Shown here: in pieces, positions 1 through 9,493 of the stretch
Position numbering within the stretch: the stretch's first letter is position 1
How the letters are laid out: each line of letters starts with the position of its first letter
Assembly (NCBI GenBank): GCA_946537885.1
Contig: CAMNGC010000001.1
Coordinates: 121,897-185,896 of the forward strand
Direction of reading: 5' to 3'
Length of the DNA stretch: 64,000 bases
DNA from: an uncultured Clostridia bacterium
GTDB taxonomy: Bacteria > Bacillota > Clostridia > Saccharofermentanales > Saccharofermentanaceae
The notes under the pieces: generated by a model
The model's database searches: none
What the model saw: only the letters and a program-made list of their open reading frames with translations
What the model was told of the DNA's origin: nothing
Program-made: the position numbers and the translations under genes

Positions 1-451
1 TGAGATAAGAGACAAGGTCGAAGCAGATCCTTCGGAGGTTGTAGTTCTTATTCACGACGGAGTAAGACCTCTGATCAACGAGAAGCTGATATCCGATAAT
101 ATCGCCACCGTCAGAGAATTCGGCAATGCCATAACGGTAGTTCCTGCTATCGAGACGATCATTGAGATCGATGACGAGGAGAATATTACCAAGGTAGCTG
201 ACCGATCCCGCTGCAAGCTTGCACGCGCCCCCCAGAGCTTTTATCTGGCAGATATTCTCGATGCTCACAGAAGATCCCTGGAAGAGGGGATCGAGGAGAT
301 GATCGATTCTGCCATGCTTATGCGTTATTACGGCGCAGTTCTTCATACTGTCGTAGGTCCTGTCGAGAATATCAAGATCACTACTCCGATGGACTACTAT
401 GTCTTTAAGGCCATGGTAGAACTTAAGGAAAACGGGCAGGAGGATTTTTAA
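1..451 (+). CDS. Cytidylyltransferase, IspD/TarI family (5'-truncated)
   Basis: The reading frame is open from base 2 to the TAA at 449-451, giving about 149 C-terminal residues of a protein usually 230-240 long. Visible family signatures are HDGVRPLI near the start, RAPQSF in the middle, and a C-terminal NIKITTP segment, the usual end of IspD and TarI enzymes. These enzymes transfer CMP from CTP to methylerythritol phosphate (IspD) or ribitol phosphate (TarI). The next three genes are an SDR, a LicD and a TagF-like polymerase, and a separate IspD lies at 58273-59391, so a CDP-polyol role in cell-wall polymer synthesis is inferred here. The N-terminal nucleotide-binding loop lies outside the window. 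IspD cannot be excluded from this fragment. Confidence 0.85.
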   Translation, partial: EIRDKVEADPSEVVVLIHDGVRPLINEKLISDNIATVREFGNAITVVPAIETIIEIDDEENITKVADRSRCKLARAPQSFYLADILDAHRRSLEEGIEEMIDSAMLMRYYGAVLHTVVGPVENIKITTPMDYYVFKAMVELKENGQEDF

Positions 452-454
452 GCA

Positions 455-1498
455 ATGGCAGGCATTCTTGAAGAGGATTTTCTTAACATCGCGAAGTCTG
501 ACGAATACGACCGCAGCGCGATCTTCAATTCAACTGTCCTGATCACAGGCGCTACAGGTCTGGTGGGCATGTTTATCGCCAAAGCTTTGCTCTATATGAA
601 CAGGGAATGTGATGCAGGCATTAAGCTGATCCTTCCCGTAAGGAACAGGCAGAAGGCAGAGAAGACTTTTGAGGGTGAAGATCTCAGTAATGTGACCTTT
701 ATCTACGGAGACATCACGGAAAAACTCGATATCGGGGAAGATGTTGATCATATCATCCACTGTGCCAGTGTTACGACATCCAAATTTATGGTAACAAATC
801 CTGTCGAGACAATTCATATTGCTTATGAAGGTACAAGACAGATGCTTGAACTTGCCGTCTCGAAGAAGATTAAGTCGATGGTCTACGTATCCTCGATGGA
901 GGTCTATGGATCGACTAAGGAAGAAGATAATCCGATCACCGAAGAGAAGCTCGGATATATCGATGTACATAATGTGAGAAGCTCCTATTCTGAGGGCAAG
1001 AGAATTTGTGAGCTGCTCTGTTCCTCTTATGCATCTGAGTACGGCGTTCCGGTTAAGATCACCCGTCTGGCTCAGACATTCGGCGCGGGCGTGCCTTCAA
1101 CTGACACAAGAGTATTTGCCCAGTTTGCCAGATGTTATATCAACAAGGAAGACATCGTACTTCATACAAGAGGCGAGTCGGTAGGTAACTATTGTTATAC
1201 GGCAGATGTGGTACGCGCTATCCTCTGCGTGCTCACCGAGGGCAACAACGGTGAGTCCTATACCGTAGTAAATGAGAGGACTTCCATGATGATAAGGGAG
1301 GTCGCTTCCATGATAGCTGATGAGATGTGCGAAGGTAAGATCAAGGTTGTTTTCGATATACCGGAACAGAATTCTTACGGCTATGCTCCTGATACCAAGA
1401 TGCGCCTGTCTTCAAAGAAGCTTAACGATCTGGGCTGGAAGGCGAGTTATGACCTGCCCGATATGTATCGCAGGATGATCTCATATTGGAGTGAATAA
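455..1498 (+). CDS. NAD-dependent epimerase/dehydratase (extended SDR)
   Basis: This 347-residue protein has an N-terminal Rossmann fold with GATGLVG at residues 32-38. It has the SDR catalytic pair: serines at 146-147 in VYVSSMEVYG and Tyr178-x3-Lys182. Extended SDRs of this size use NAD(P) to epimerise, dehydrate or reduce nucleotide-linked sugars. The ATG lies 3 bases after the upstream stop, with the AGGAGG-like site inside the end of the preceding gene, so the two are co-transcribed. The context (cytidylyltransferase, LicD, TagF-like polymerase) suggests it makes or modifies a nucleotide-activated sugar or polyol for the same wall polymer. The substrate cannot be read from the sequence. 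Confidence 0.85.
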   Translation: MAGILEEDFLNIAKSDEYDRSAIFNSTVLITGATGLVGMFIAKALLYMNRECDAGIKLILPVRNRQKAEKTFEGEDLSNVTFIYGDITEKLDIGEDVDHIIHCASVTTSKFMVTNPVETIHIAYEGTRQMLELAVSKKIKSMVYVSSMEVYGSTKEEDNPITEEKLGYIDVHNVRSSYSEGKRICELLCSSYASEYGVPVKITRLAQTFGAGVPSTDTRVFAQFARCYINKEDIVLHTRGESVGNYCYTADVVRAILCVLTEGNNGESYTVVNERTSMMIREVASMIADEMCEGKIKVVFDIPEQNSYGYAPDTKMRLSSKKLNDLGWKASYDLPDMYRRMISYWSE

Positions 1499-1499
1499 G

Positions 1500-2405
1500 A
1501 TGAGATCTTTTGCTACCGCCGATGCTATCAGACGCATCAAGCTTGACGGCTGCGTTGAGCTGTCTGACGAGCAGCTTGCAGAGCTTCAGACCAAGCTTTA
1601 TATGATGGTCGGCGATATGCTCAATGCCGCAGAAGAATCAGACACGAAGCTTATCCTTGGCGGCGGTTCGGCATTGGGCGCTTTCCGTCATGGCGGGATC
1701 ATTCCCTGGGATGACGATGTTGATCTGATGATCGTAAGAAGTGAGTTTGACAGATTTATCAGCACTTTCGAGAGGATGTATGCTGATAAGTACTGGATCC
1801 ATATTCCCGGAAAGACCCCAGGCTATAATCTCCTTTTCCCGCAGATCAGACTTAAAGGCACCTCAGTTCGCTCAAGAGATGATGCGTCAAACGACGAGTG
1901 TGGTCTGGCGATCGATCTGTTTGTTATCGAGAATACCTATGATAATGCCATAAGAAGGAACTGGCACTGTTTCAGGAGCATGTTCTACGGATTCGCCGTA
2001 TCTGCCCGTAAGTTCTATCGCGATCGCAAAGCGCTCAAGCCTTTTATCAAGGGTAGCGGCAGTACGAAGCTTCGTATAATGGCATCGATCAAGACGGCAT
2101 TCGGATTCCTGATCTCTTTCAAGGATATCGACTGGTGGGTAAGAAGAGGCGACAGGTGTCATGCTGCGTGCCGGGATGACAACAGCAGGTTTGTTACCGT
2201 GCCCACAGGTCGAAAACATTTTCGAGGAGAAATGTACAAGCGAAACGACTATCTTCCGGGTAAAAAGATAAGCTTCGGTCCTTATGAACTGTCCTGCCCC
2301 GGAGACATTAAAGGATACTTGGGAAGATTATACGGAGATTACGACAGAATACCCGAAGAAGACGAGCGTGAACACCATATTTATATGGAACCGTTCCACC
2401 TCTGA
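1500..2405 (+). CDS. LicD family phosphotransferase
   Basis: The 301-residue product carries the LicD signature: a glycine-rich GGGSALGAFRHGG stretch followed by WDDDVD at about residues 70-75, the nucleotidyltransferase-fold metal site. LicD proteins transfer phosphocholine or related phospho-substituents from CDP-linked donors onto teichoic acids and glycans. I chose the ATG at 1500 because GGAG at 1488-1491 sits 8 bases upstream; a GTG at 1491 would overlap the site and the previous stop. Neighbours are an SDR upstream and a CDP-glycerol polymerase-like gene downstream. No choline kinase or CCT gene is visible, so the transferred group is unknown. Confidence 0.85.
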   Translation: MRSFATADAIRRIKLDGCVELSDEQLAELQTKLYMMVGDMLNAAEESDTKLILGGGSALGAFRHGGIIPWDDDVDLMIVRSEFDRFISTFERMYADKYWIHIPGKTPGYNLLFPQIRLKGTSVRSRDDASNDECGLAIDLFVIENTYDNAIRRNWHCFRSMFYGFAVSARKFYRDRKALKPFIKGSGSTKLRIMASIKTAFGFLISFKDIDWWVRRGDRCHAACRDDNSRFVTVPTGRKHFRGEMYKRNDYLPGKKISFGPYELSCPGDIKGYLGRLYGDYDRIPEEDEREHHIYMEPFHL

Positions 2406-2423
2406 GCGTTTGACATCATAATG

Positions 2424-2432
2424 TGGTAATAT
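2424..2432 (+). promoter_or_regulatory. Possible extended -10 promoter before the TagF-like gene
   Basis: The gap between licD and the polymerase contains TGGTAATAT, an extended -10-like element. A TTGACA lies at 2410-2415 but is only 11 bases away, too close to pair with it. The gene may instead be read from the upstream operon. Confidence 0.25.
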
Positions 2433-2472
2433 TAACATTAAATGTCAGGATCTTGATCGTGGAGGAACATCA

Positions 2473-5400
2473 GTGGGTACAGAAGATTCGGTAATCGGCA
2501 ATCTGATAACCGTTGTTTACATAAGTAACGGCGATAATGAACTCGATAAGGTTACAACCGGTTCATTGTCCGCACAGACAATGACTGAGAAGGTCGGTTA
2601 TGTTTTATTTGCTCCTGAACCTACAGAGGCTCTGAGAGTGTTTGCCGATGCTCATAATGCGGTGATCCTCACATCATCGGGAAGCAAGGCGTCTGATTAT
2701 AACCGTGTTGCCGAATACGTCAGTCCGATCGGATTTGCAACCTTCGTCGAGAGCGGTGATAAGTTTGCTCCTGATTATCTCGAACTGATGTCCGAATCCA
2801 TGGAAGTGAAGCATCCTTCAGTGAGCAAGTATTACCTGCTCGGAATGCCGACAAAGGTCTCCGGTCTTAATGGTGAGAAGGATATCTTCTCGTCCCGTAA
2901 GGAAGAGCCTCAGAGAAGAGAGATAAATCTTGAGAAGATGTTCTCTACGATACCGACTTTTATGCGCGGCACGTGGATCAGAGGCGACTACTACGTCAAT
3001 CACAGATTCAGTGAAGATCTCGTCTATGAGTACGAGAGGGAATACCTTTACAATGCTGCTGTCAAAGAGCCTCTGATGCTGTTCGACAGCCGTACCGAAT
3101 ACATATTTAACGGCATTACCGAGAAGGACTTCAGATTATGTCCCGATGTCTATGAGAGGGATTATTATTTTGAGCGCCTGGATGAGATAGAGAAGATCGC
3201 CTCTGATATGAAGGCGAAGTACGGACGTGTTCCGACTGTCATTCAGTATCAGATCGACTATGCGCTGTCAGCCAGGATGGATGCCAATCTCAACAACCGT
3301 AATAAGCACATCATCGCGGAAGAAGATGCGATAGGATATATCACTTCATGGAGCAGGCTGCTTCAGTATCTTGATGACGATATCATCCTTAATTTCTTCA
3401 ATATGGGATTTGCCGTTACGGATGTAATGCTCCAGAGGATGCTCCTCAGGATCAAGTATAACGATCCTGAACTGAACTTCGATTACTACGACTTCGACAA
3501 GAAGATGTATTACGGCAAGGGAAAGAATATCTCTAATCCATTATCCAAGCATTCGGTCGATATCATCTATATGGAATGTAAGGAAGGAAATCTTCATATC
3601 GACGCAGTGTGCGCCGATCTTTACGACCTTGATGCAGGTGACTTTGAGTGTGTGGTAGGCGAGGATGTTTTCGATATAAGATATACCGAGCGTTATGCAC
3701 ATACCAAGATCTTCGGTGTGGCCGTATATAAGAAGAGGCCGTTTGAAGTTGACGTTGTCCTTGAAGATAAGGTGGAGCAGAGGATCAAGTTCAGATACAC
3801 GCGTGATAACAAGAGCGTCTTCATTCCGATAACGTTCGGTTCTCACTTCAGCCGTCTGTCCAAGAGATTCAAGAACTGCTATTGGTGCTTCAAGTCATAT
3901 GATCTCAGATATATGGCGATCTTCAATGCCAACTCTATCCTGGTCAAGAGAGCAGGAAGGCTGGCGATCTTCAGGAAAGAACACAGACTCCGTCGTGAGA
4001 TGTTCAGGAAGTCTTTCCGGGACAAGAAGGCATTTATCTTCCTTCTGATCCGTCAGGCGTATTTCTTCTGCAGACCGTTCATGAAGAAGAGACCGATCTG
4101 GCTGTTCTTCGATAAGATCTATAAGGGCGGTGACTCCTCCGAGTATATCTATAAGTACGCATGTGCCCAGGACGATAACATTGACAAGTATTATTTGATC
4201 GATAAGAAGGCGACAGATTACAAGCGTCTTAAGAAGGAGGGCTATAAGCCGCTTAAGAGGGGATCGATCAAGCATCGACTGATCTTCCTCTACTCCGATA
4301 TGATCATCGCTTCGAATTCGACGCTGATGGAGTTTAATGATTACTCAATGGCAACGTCTTCTTATGTCCGTGATCTTATCAACTATGATGCCGTATGTGT
4401 CCAGCACGGAATGTCGATCCAGAAGATCGCTATCGCTCAGAACAGACTGAGAGATAATATCAAGCTCTATTTCTGCGCATCTCCTTATGAGATCGAGAAT
4501 CTTAACAGACCCGTCTACGATTACGAAGGCCGTGACATCCTTAAGCTTACAGGCGTACCCAGATATGACGGACTTAAAGACAGACATAAGAAGCAGATAA
4601 TGATCAGCCCTACATGGAGAATGCAGGCAGCATTGGCTCCTAAGGGCAATGAGGGCGTTGAGAGAGATTATAACCCTCTGTTCAAGGAGACGGATTACTT
4701 CAAGATCTATAACGGACTTATCAATGACAAGCGCCTTATCGAGGCTGCCGAGAAGTACGGATATAAGCTTCTCTACGTTCTGCATCCTATTGTAAGCCCG
4801 CAGCTTCAGGACTTCGATAAGAACGAGCACGTGACTATCGTGCCCTCTGTAGGTGACTTCAGTTATGAGGATGCTTTCTGCGAATCGGCACTTATGGTCA
4901 CCGATTATTCCGGTATCCAGTTCGACTTCGCATATATGAGAAAGCCTGTTCTTTATCTGCATCACAAGGATATGCCCACTCATTACGAGGAGGGTACATA
5001 TCACTACGATACGATGGCATTCGGTGAGATCTGTCATGACAATGACGAACTGATAGATCAGCTTATCGACTATATGAAGAATGACTGTAAGATGAAGGAA
5101 GAGTACGTAAGAAGAGTTGACGACTTCTTCAAGTTCAACGATAACAACAACTGTTCCAGGGTCTATCCGATCATGTACAGATACACGATGAAGCACTATC
5201 AGAAGCCTGAGAAGTCACTGTTCGCCAGCATTCCTTCCGAGATCGGCAGGATGCGTGTCGAGGGCACGCTCATGGAGCATGCTTTCCGCACGAACAGACC
5301 GAAGTATAAGCATGAGAAGTTCAAGGCTTTCATCGATAAATGGGATGATTCCATCGCACGCCGTGCTCGTAAGCACAGATATAAGCATGTTAAGGTCAAG

Positions 5401-6471
5401 AAGAACAAGATCTTCTTTATGACATATGACAGCACGTATATCTGTAACCCCCGCTATATCGCCGATGAGATCATAAGAAGAGGTCTTGACGTAGAACTCG
5501 TATGGGGTGTTCCTCATGTAGGCAGACTTAAGAGAGACATGTATCCCGAGGAACTGTGGCTCGCCAGAAGAGCTACGGATGAGATGTTCCGTGATATGGC
5601 ATCCTCGAGGATCTGGATCGATAATGCACTGGAATTCATGATCTACGGTATCCCGAAGAAGAAGGGCCAGATCTATATGAATACCTGGCACGGCAGCATG
5701 GGCATCAAGAAGCTCTCGGGCGATGATGTATGGCTCAAGCGTGCCGCAAGATGCAACAAGGAGACAGATTACTGCATAACCAATTCGACCTTTGAAGAGA
5801 ATGTCTTCAGAGAGACATTCTGGCAGGATACACCGTTCCTTAAGTTCGGACATGCGCGTAATGATGTATTTTTCGATAAGGAAGAACAGGACAGGCTCAG
5901 ACAGAAGCTTTACGAATACTATGACCTTAAGGAAGGCACAAAGGTCTTCCTCTATGCGCCCACGTTCAGAGAAGTCGGAATGGCAGGATACGAGGATGTC
6001 GATTATGAGAAGCTCAAGAAGGCGCTCGACGATAAGTTCGGCGGCAACTGGGTCATCCTTGTAAGATGGCACCACAAGGAACGTAAGCTCAGGAAGGTCC
6101 CGAAGGGCAAGACGTGGCTGCTCGATGCATCTGAATACGGCGATATGCAGGAGTTGCTCCCTGCTGTCGATGCCGGTATGTCGGATTACTCGAGCTGGGT
6201 ATATGACTATATCCTCACGGGAAGGCCCGTATTCCTCTATGTGCCTGATATCGCCAACTACGACCAGGCAAGAGGTTTCTATTATCCCTTGGAGAGCACG
6301 CCTTTCCCGCTTGCAAAGGATAACGGAGAACTGGTCAAGGTCATTGAAGACTTTGACACGGAAGACTATGCCGTCAAGGTAAAGGCATTCCTGGATGACA
6401 AGGGATGCTACGAATCCGGCGATGCAGCAAAGAAGATAGTTGATAAGATCGAGGAGATAATCAGAGAATAA
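2473..6471 (+). CDS. Large TagF/TarF-like CDP-glycerol:glycerophosphotransferase with two catalytic modules
   Basis: The gene starts at GTG with GGAGG at 2461-2465 and encodes 1332 residues, about twice the usual TagF length. The N-terminus (about 1-120) resembles a GT2 domain without a clear DxD. Two glycerophosphotransferase modules (PF04464 type) follow. The first shows QHGMSIQ near 643, ISPTWRM, and VTDYSGIQFD near 808. The second shows NTWHGSMGIKKL near 1071, APTFRE near 1161, and SDYSSWVYD near 1235. Each has the HG and DYSS/DYSG hallmarks of CDP-glycerol or CDP-ribitol transferases. The protein probably polymerises polyol-phosphate units on the cytoplasmic membrane face. Two intact heads suggest a primase/polymerase pair or an alternating repeat unit (inference). 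Confidence 0.85.
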   Translation: MGTEDSVIGNLITVVYISNGDNELDKVTTGSLSAQTMTEKVGYVLFAPEPTEALRVFADAHNAVILTSSGSKASDYNRVAEYVSPIGFATFVESGDKFAPDYLELMSESMEVKHPSVSKYYLLGMPTKVSGLNGEKDIFSSRKEEPQRREINLEKMFSTIPTFMRGTWIRGDYYVNHRFSEDLVYEYEREYLYNAAVKEPLMLFDSRTEYIFNGITEKDFRLCPDVYERDYYFERLDEIEKIASDMKAKYGRVPTVIQYQIDYALSARMDANLNNRNKHIIAEEDAIGYITSWSRLLQYLDDDIILNFFNMGFAVTDVMLQRMLLRIKYNDPELNFDYYDFDKKMYYGKGKNISNPLSKHSVDIIYMECKEGNLHIDAVCADLYDLDAGDFECVVGEDVFDIRYTERYAHTKIFGVAVYKKRPFEVDVVLEDKVEQRIKFRYTRDNKSVFIPITFGSHFSRLSKRFKNCYWCFKSYDLRYMAIFNANSILVKRAGRLAIFRKEHRLRREMFRKSFRDKKAFIFLLIRQAYFFCRPFMKKRPIWLFFDKIYKGGDSSEYIYKYACAQDDNIDKYYLIDKKATDYKRLKKEGYKPLKRGSIKHRLIFLYSDMIIASNSTLMEFNDYSMATSSYVRDLINYDAVCVQHGMSIQKIAIAQNRLRDNIKLYFCASPYEIENLNRPVYDYEGRDILKLTGVPRYDGLKDRHKKQIMISPTWRMQAALAPKGNEGVERDYNPLFKETDYFKIYNGLINDKRLIEAAEKYGYKLLYVLHPIVSPQLQDFDKNEHVTIVPSVGDFSYEDAFCESALMVTDYSGIQFDFAYMRKPVLYLHHKDMPTHYEEGTYHYDTMAFGEICHDNDELIDQLIDYMKNDCKMKEEYVRRVDDFFKFNDNNNCSRVYPIMYRYTMKHYQKPEKSLFASIPSEIGRMRVEGTLMEHAFRTNRPKYKHEKFKAFIDKWDDSIARRARKHRYKHVKVKKNKIFFMTYDSTYICNPRYIADEIIRRGLDVELVWGVPHVGRLKRDMYPEELWLARRATDEMFRDMASSRIWIDNALEFMIYGIPKKKGQIYMNTWHGSMGIKKLSGDDVWLKRAARCNKETDYCITNSTFEENVFRETFWQDTPFLKFGHARNDVFFDKEEQDRLRQKLYEYYDLKEGTKVFLYAPTFREVGMAGYEDVDYEKLKKALDDKFGGNWVILVRWHHKERKLRKVPKGKTWLLDASEYGDMQELLPAVDAGMSDYSSWVYDYILTGRPVFLYVPDIANYDQARGFYYPLESTPFPLAKDNGELVKVIEDFDTEDYAVKVKAFLDDKGCYESGDAAKKIVDKIEEIIRE

Positions 6472-6559
6472 GGTCTGCTATCACATCTCCGAGATACTGT
6501 TCAGTTTTCATCAAACCTGTTTTTTCCTCGATACCCATGAACGGTCTTTTGCAGAAGGA

Positions 6560-7501
6560 TCATTCCTCGTCGTCCAGATTGATCGTTTCACGGACCGTAG
6601 CTCTTGGGATACCGCTCTGTGAGATGAATAACCTTCCGATATATTCTCCGACAACACCGATGCAAAGAAGCATTACTCCGGAGAAGAAGATGATCGCAAC
6701 CATCAAGGAAGTCCAACCCATGTATTCGGTCGGATTGATCAATCTGTCTATTACCAGGATTATCGCAATTATAAAGCTGACTCCTGTAATGAGAGATCCG
6801 AGAAATACGGATATTCTTAGCGGTTTAACGGAATAGTTCAGGAATCCGTTCATCCATAACCCCAAAAGTTTCTTGAAAGTATAGTTGGATGTTCCGTTGG
6901 TCCTGGGACGGTGTTCCATTTCTACATTCGCGACATTCTGTGTAAGTGCAAAGATAATACCGTAAAGGTACGGATAATTATTTGAATACTTAGTAATTCC
7001 CTCACAAACGAATCTTCTCATTACGAAGAAACTGTTGACGCGTATATCCTTCGGCTTGCCAACCATTATCTGGGACATCTTGTTGTTGACCTTACTGCCG
7101 AATCTTCGGAAAGCGCTCTCTTTTTGTTCCTTGTACTTTGCAAAGACAACGTCATAGTCTCCATCCTCCATAACTTCGATCATGTGGAGAATCTCATTAG
7201 CCGGCATCTGAAGATCATCATCCATCTCAACAATGTAGTCGCCTTTCGCATACCGGTAGCCTTCGATTACAGCATTTGTTTGACCGGAATTCTTGGCAAG
7301 GTGAACGATCTTGATCCGTTTGTCGTTAGCCGCTATCGCTTTAACAACTCTGTAAACATTATCAGGACTTTTGTCATCAACAAGTATCACTTCGTATTCA
7401 AGTTGAGAATTGCCTTCGAAGACACCATCTATCTCTTTTAATACATCTTCTATTGTCTTCTCTGAATTGTACAGACCTATTACAATTGAGACTTTCTTCA
7501 T
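6560..7501 (-). CDS. GT2 polyprenyl-phosphate glycosyltransferase (GtrB/CsbB/ArnC-like)
   Basis: This 313-residue protein begins with a GT-A fold (VSIVIGLYNSEKTI) and has a metal site in VEMDDDLQMP (Asp94-96). Two membrane helices follow at about 231-252 and 264-292. This layout is typical of enzymes that load a sugar onto undecaprenyl phosphate on the cytoplasmic face for later transfer outside. It is the last gene of a minus-strand operon with rfbB, rfbA, an aminotransferase, an acetyltransferase and a YfhO-like gene, which suggests the donor is the dTDP-amino sugar made by that operon. In three-component glycosylation systems the partners are a GtrA flippase and a GT-C enzyme. YfhO could be the GT-C; no GtrA is seen. 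Confidence 0.88.
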   Translation of the reverse strand: MKKVSIVIGLYNSEKTIEDVLKEIDGVFEGNSQLEYEVILVDDKSPDNVYRVVKAIAANDKRIKIVHLAKNSGQTNAVIEGYRYAKGDYIVEMDDDLQMPANEILHMIEVMEDGDYDVVFAKYKEQKESAFRRFGSKVNNKMSQIMVGKPKDIRVNSFFVMRRFVCEGITKYSNNYPYLYGIIFALTQNVANVEMEHRPRTNGTSNYTFKKLLGLWMNGFLNYSVKPLRISVFLGSLITGVSFIIAIILVIDRLINPTEYMGWTSLMVAIIFFSGVMLLCIGVVGEYIGRLFISQSGIPRATVRETINLDDEE

Positions 7502-7538
7502 TGTCGATGACTCCTTTTACTCTGTATTTGCTAATGAA

Positions 7539-8558
7539 TTATCTCTCGTCGTACATCTTGTGATAGTAGTTCTGATACTCACCGGAGATAATGTCTTCCC
7601 ACCACTTGCGGTTATTAAGGTACCAGTCAATGGTAAGCTTGATGCCGTCTTCGAACTTGGTCTCAGGCAGCCAGCCGAGCTCATTATGGATCTTTGTAGG
7701 ATCAATGGCATAACGCATGTCATGACCCTTGCGGTCGGCTACAAAAGTTATAAGGTCTTCGGATTTGCCGAGTTCCTTACAGATCAGTTTTACGATATCG
7801 ATATTACGCATCTCATTATGACCGCCGACATTGTAGACCTCACCGATCTTACCTTTGTGGATGATGAGATCGATAGCCTTGCAATGATCCTTTACATACA
7901 GCCAGTCACGGACATTGAGGCCTTCTCCGTAGACGGGAAGAGGCTTATCATTCAGAGCATTGGCTATCATCAAAGGAATGAGCTTCTCGGGGAAATGATA
8001 AGGACCATAGTTATTGGAGCAACGGCTGATCGTTACCGGCAGACCGTAAGTCCTGTAGTATGCAAGGACCAGAAGATCAGCTGAGGCCTTGGATGAACTG
8101 TAAGGCGAACTTGTATGAAGGGGAGTTGTCTCCGTGAAGAACAGGTCAGGCCTGTCCAGAGGAAGGTCGCCGTAGACTTCGTCGGTGGAAACCTGGTGAT
8201 ATCTGATGTTTCCATACTTACGGCATGCGTCCATAAGAACGGATGTTCCGATGATGTTCGTCTCGAGGAATACCTGCGGATTCTCGATGGAACGGTCAAC
8301 GTGTGATTCTGCTGCAAAGTTTACGACTACATCAGGCTTTTCCTCAGCAAAGATCTTGTCGATCGCTGGGACATCACAGATATCGACCTTATAGAACTTA
8401 AAGTTGGGGTTATCCATTACGGATTCCAATGTGGACAGATTACCAGCATAGGTCAGCTTATCAAGACAGATGATCCTGTAGTCGGGATATTTCTCGAGCA
8501 TATGGAAAACAAAATTAGATCCTATAAATCCTGCTCCGCCTGTTACGATAACGTTCAT
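7539..8558 (-). CDS. rfbB: dTDP-glucose 4,6-dehydratase
   Basis: The product (339 residues, typical for the family) converts dTDP-glucose to dTDP-4-keto-6-deoxyglucose using bound NAD. The sequence shows the nucleotide-binding GGAGFIG at 7-13, the dehydratase triad STDEVYG (Thr125, Asp126, Glu127) and Tyr153-x3-Lys157. It lies 18 bases downstream of rfbA on the same strand, so the first two steps of dTDP-6-deoxysugar synthesis are adjacent. No rmlC or rmlD follows; the operon carries an aminotransferase instead, so the keto sugar goes to an amino sugar and not to rhamnose. Confidence 0.95.
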   Translation of the reverse strand: MNVIVTGGAGFIGSNFVFHMLEKYPDYRIICLDKLTYAGNLSTLESVMDNPNFKFYKVDICDVPAIDKIFAEEKPDVVVNFAAESHVDRSIENPQVFLETNIIGTSVLMDACRKYGNIRYHQVSTDEVYGDLPLDRPDLFFTETTPLHTSSPYSSSKASADLLVLAYYRTYGLPVTISRCSNNYGPYHFPEKLIPLMIANALNDKPLPVYGEGLNVRDWLYVKDHCKAIDLIIHKGKIGEVYNVGGHNEMRNIDIVKLICKELGKSEDLITFVADRKGHDMRYAIDPTKIHNELGWLPETKFEDGIKLTIDWYLNNRKWWEDIISGEYQNYYHKMYDER

Positions 8559-8576
8559 ACTGTTTACCTCATACTA

Positions 8577-9464
8577 TTACTTTTTCATCTTTCCTTCGGC
8601 AACATCCATTAAGTGTTTTGCGTAATTGGATTTTCCGTAGGATAAGGCTGCTGCGATCAGCTTTTCCTTAGAGATCATTCCGTAACGATATGCGATCTCC
8701 TCGGGAGCATCTATAAGGATGCCCTGCATATTCTGGATCATCTGAATGAAATTTCCTGCCTGGATCAAGCTGTCCATTGTTCCGGTGTCCATCCAAGAGA
8801 ATCCTTTTCCAAGGATATCACAATCGAGAAGACCTTTCTCGAGATATAACTCGTTGAGTCTTGTTATCTCCAGTTCTCCTCTTGCCGAAGGCTTAACCTG
8901 GGCAGCCATATCGCTTACGCCGGCAGGGTAGAAGTAAATACCAGTTACTGCATAATTGCTCTTCGGCTCCTTGGGTTTCTCCTCCAGGGAAAGAACCTTG
9001 CCCTGATCATCGATCTCGACAACACCGAAGCGTTCGGGGTCTTCTACATAGAAACCGAATACTGTTGCGATGCCATCGTTCTCTGCAACTTTGGCTGCTG
9101 ACTTCAGTTTTGTTCCTAATCCGTTTCCATAAAAGATGTTATCACCGAGAACCATAGCACATGCATCATCACTGATAAAATTTTTTCCGATAAGAAAAGC
9201 CTGAGCAAGACCGTCCGGGCTCTCCTGGACCGCATAGGAAAGGTTGATACCAAAATGACTTCCGTCTCCGAGCAGACTCCTGAAACGAGGAGTGTCTTCC
9301 GGGGTTGAGATTACAAGAATATCTCTGATATTTGCCATCATAAGTGTTGACAAGGGATAGTAGATCATTGGTTTATCATATACAGGAAGAAGCTGTTTTG
9401 ATGTAACCATAGTGAGAGGATATAATCTTGTTCCTGCTCCACCTGCGAGAATAATACCTTTCAT
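8577..9464 (-). CDS. rfbA: Glucose-1-phosphate thymidylyltransferase
   Basis: The 295-residue protein has the pyrophosphorylase signature [11 protein letters not shown] near residues 8-17, followed by [16 protein letters not shown] and, later, GDNIFYG. It joins dTTP and glucose-1-phosphate into dTDP-glucose. Length and motifs are canonical. It sits between the aminotransferase (30 bases upstream) and rfbB, and supplies the nucleotide sugar for the operon. Confidence 0.95.
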   Translation of the reverse strand: MKGIILAGGAGTRLYPLTMVTSKQLLPVYDKPMIYYPLSTLMMANIRDILVISTPEDTPRFRSLLGDGSHFGINLSYAVQESPDGLAQAFLIGKNFISDDACAMVLGDNIFYGNGLGTKLKSAAKVAENDGIATVFGFYVEDPERFGVVEIDDQGKVLSLEEKPKEPKSNYAVTGIYFYPAGVSDMAAQVKPSARGELEITRLNELYLEKGLLDCDILGKGFSWMDTGTMDSLIQAGNFIQMIQNMQGILIDAPEEIAYRYGMISKEKLIAAALSYGKSNYAKHLMDVAEGKMKK

Positions 9465-9493
9465 TCTGTCATCACGTCCTTTCCAACCTGAGA

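Noticed and set aside
1741..1953. Small plus-strand ORF inside licD
   Set aside because: Out-of-frame shadow within a gene supported by conserved motifs.
4345..6075. Two long minus-strand ORFs (4345-5196 and 5215-6075) opposite the TagF-like gene
   Set aside because: They are antisense shadows of a strongly supported gene and have no domain or ribosome-binding site.
7410..8084. 224-residue plus-strand ORF across the GT2 and rfbB genes
   Set aside because: It overlaps two well-supported minus-strand genes and its sequence has no protein-like features.
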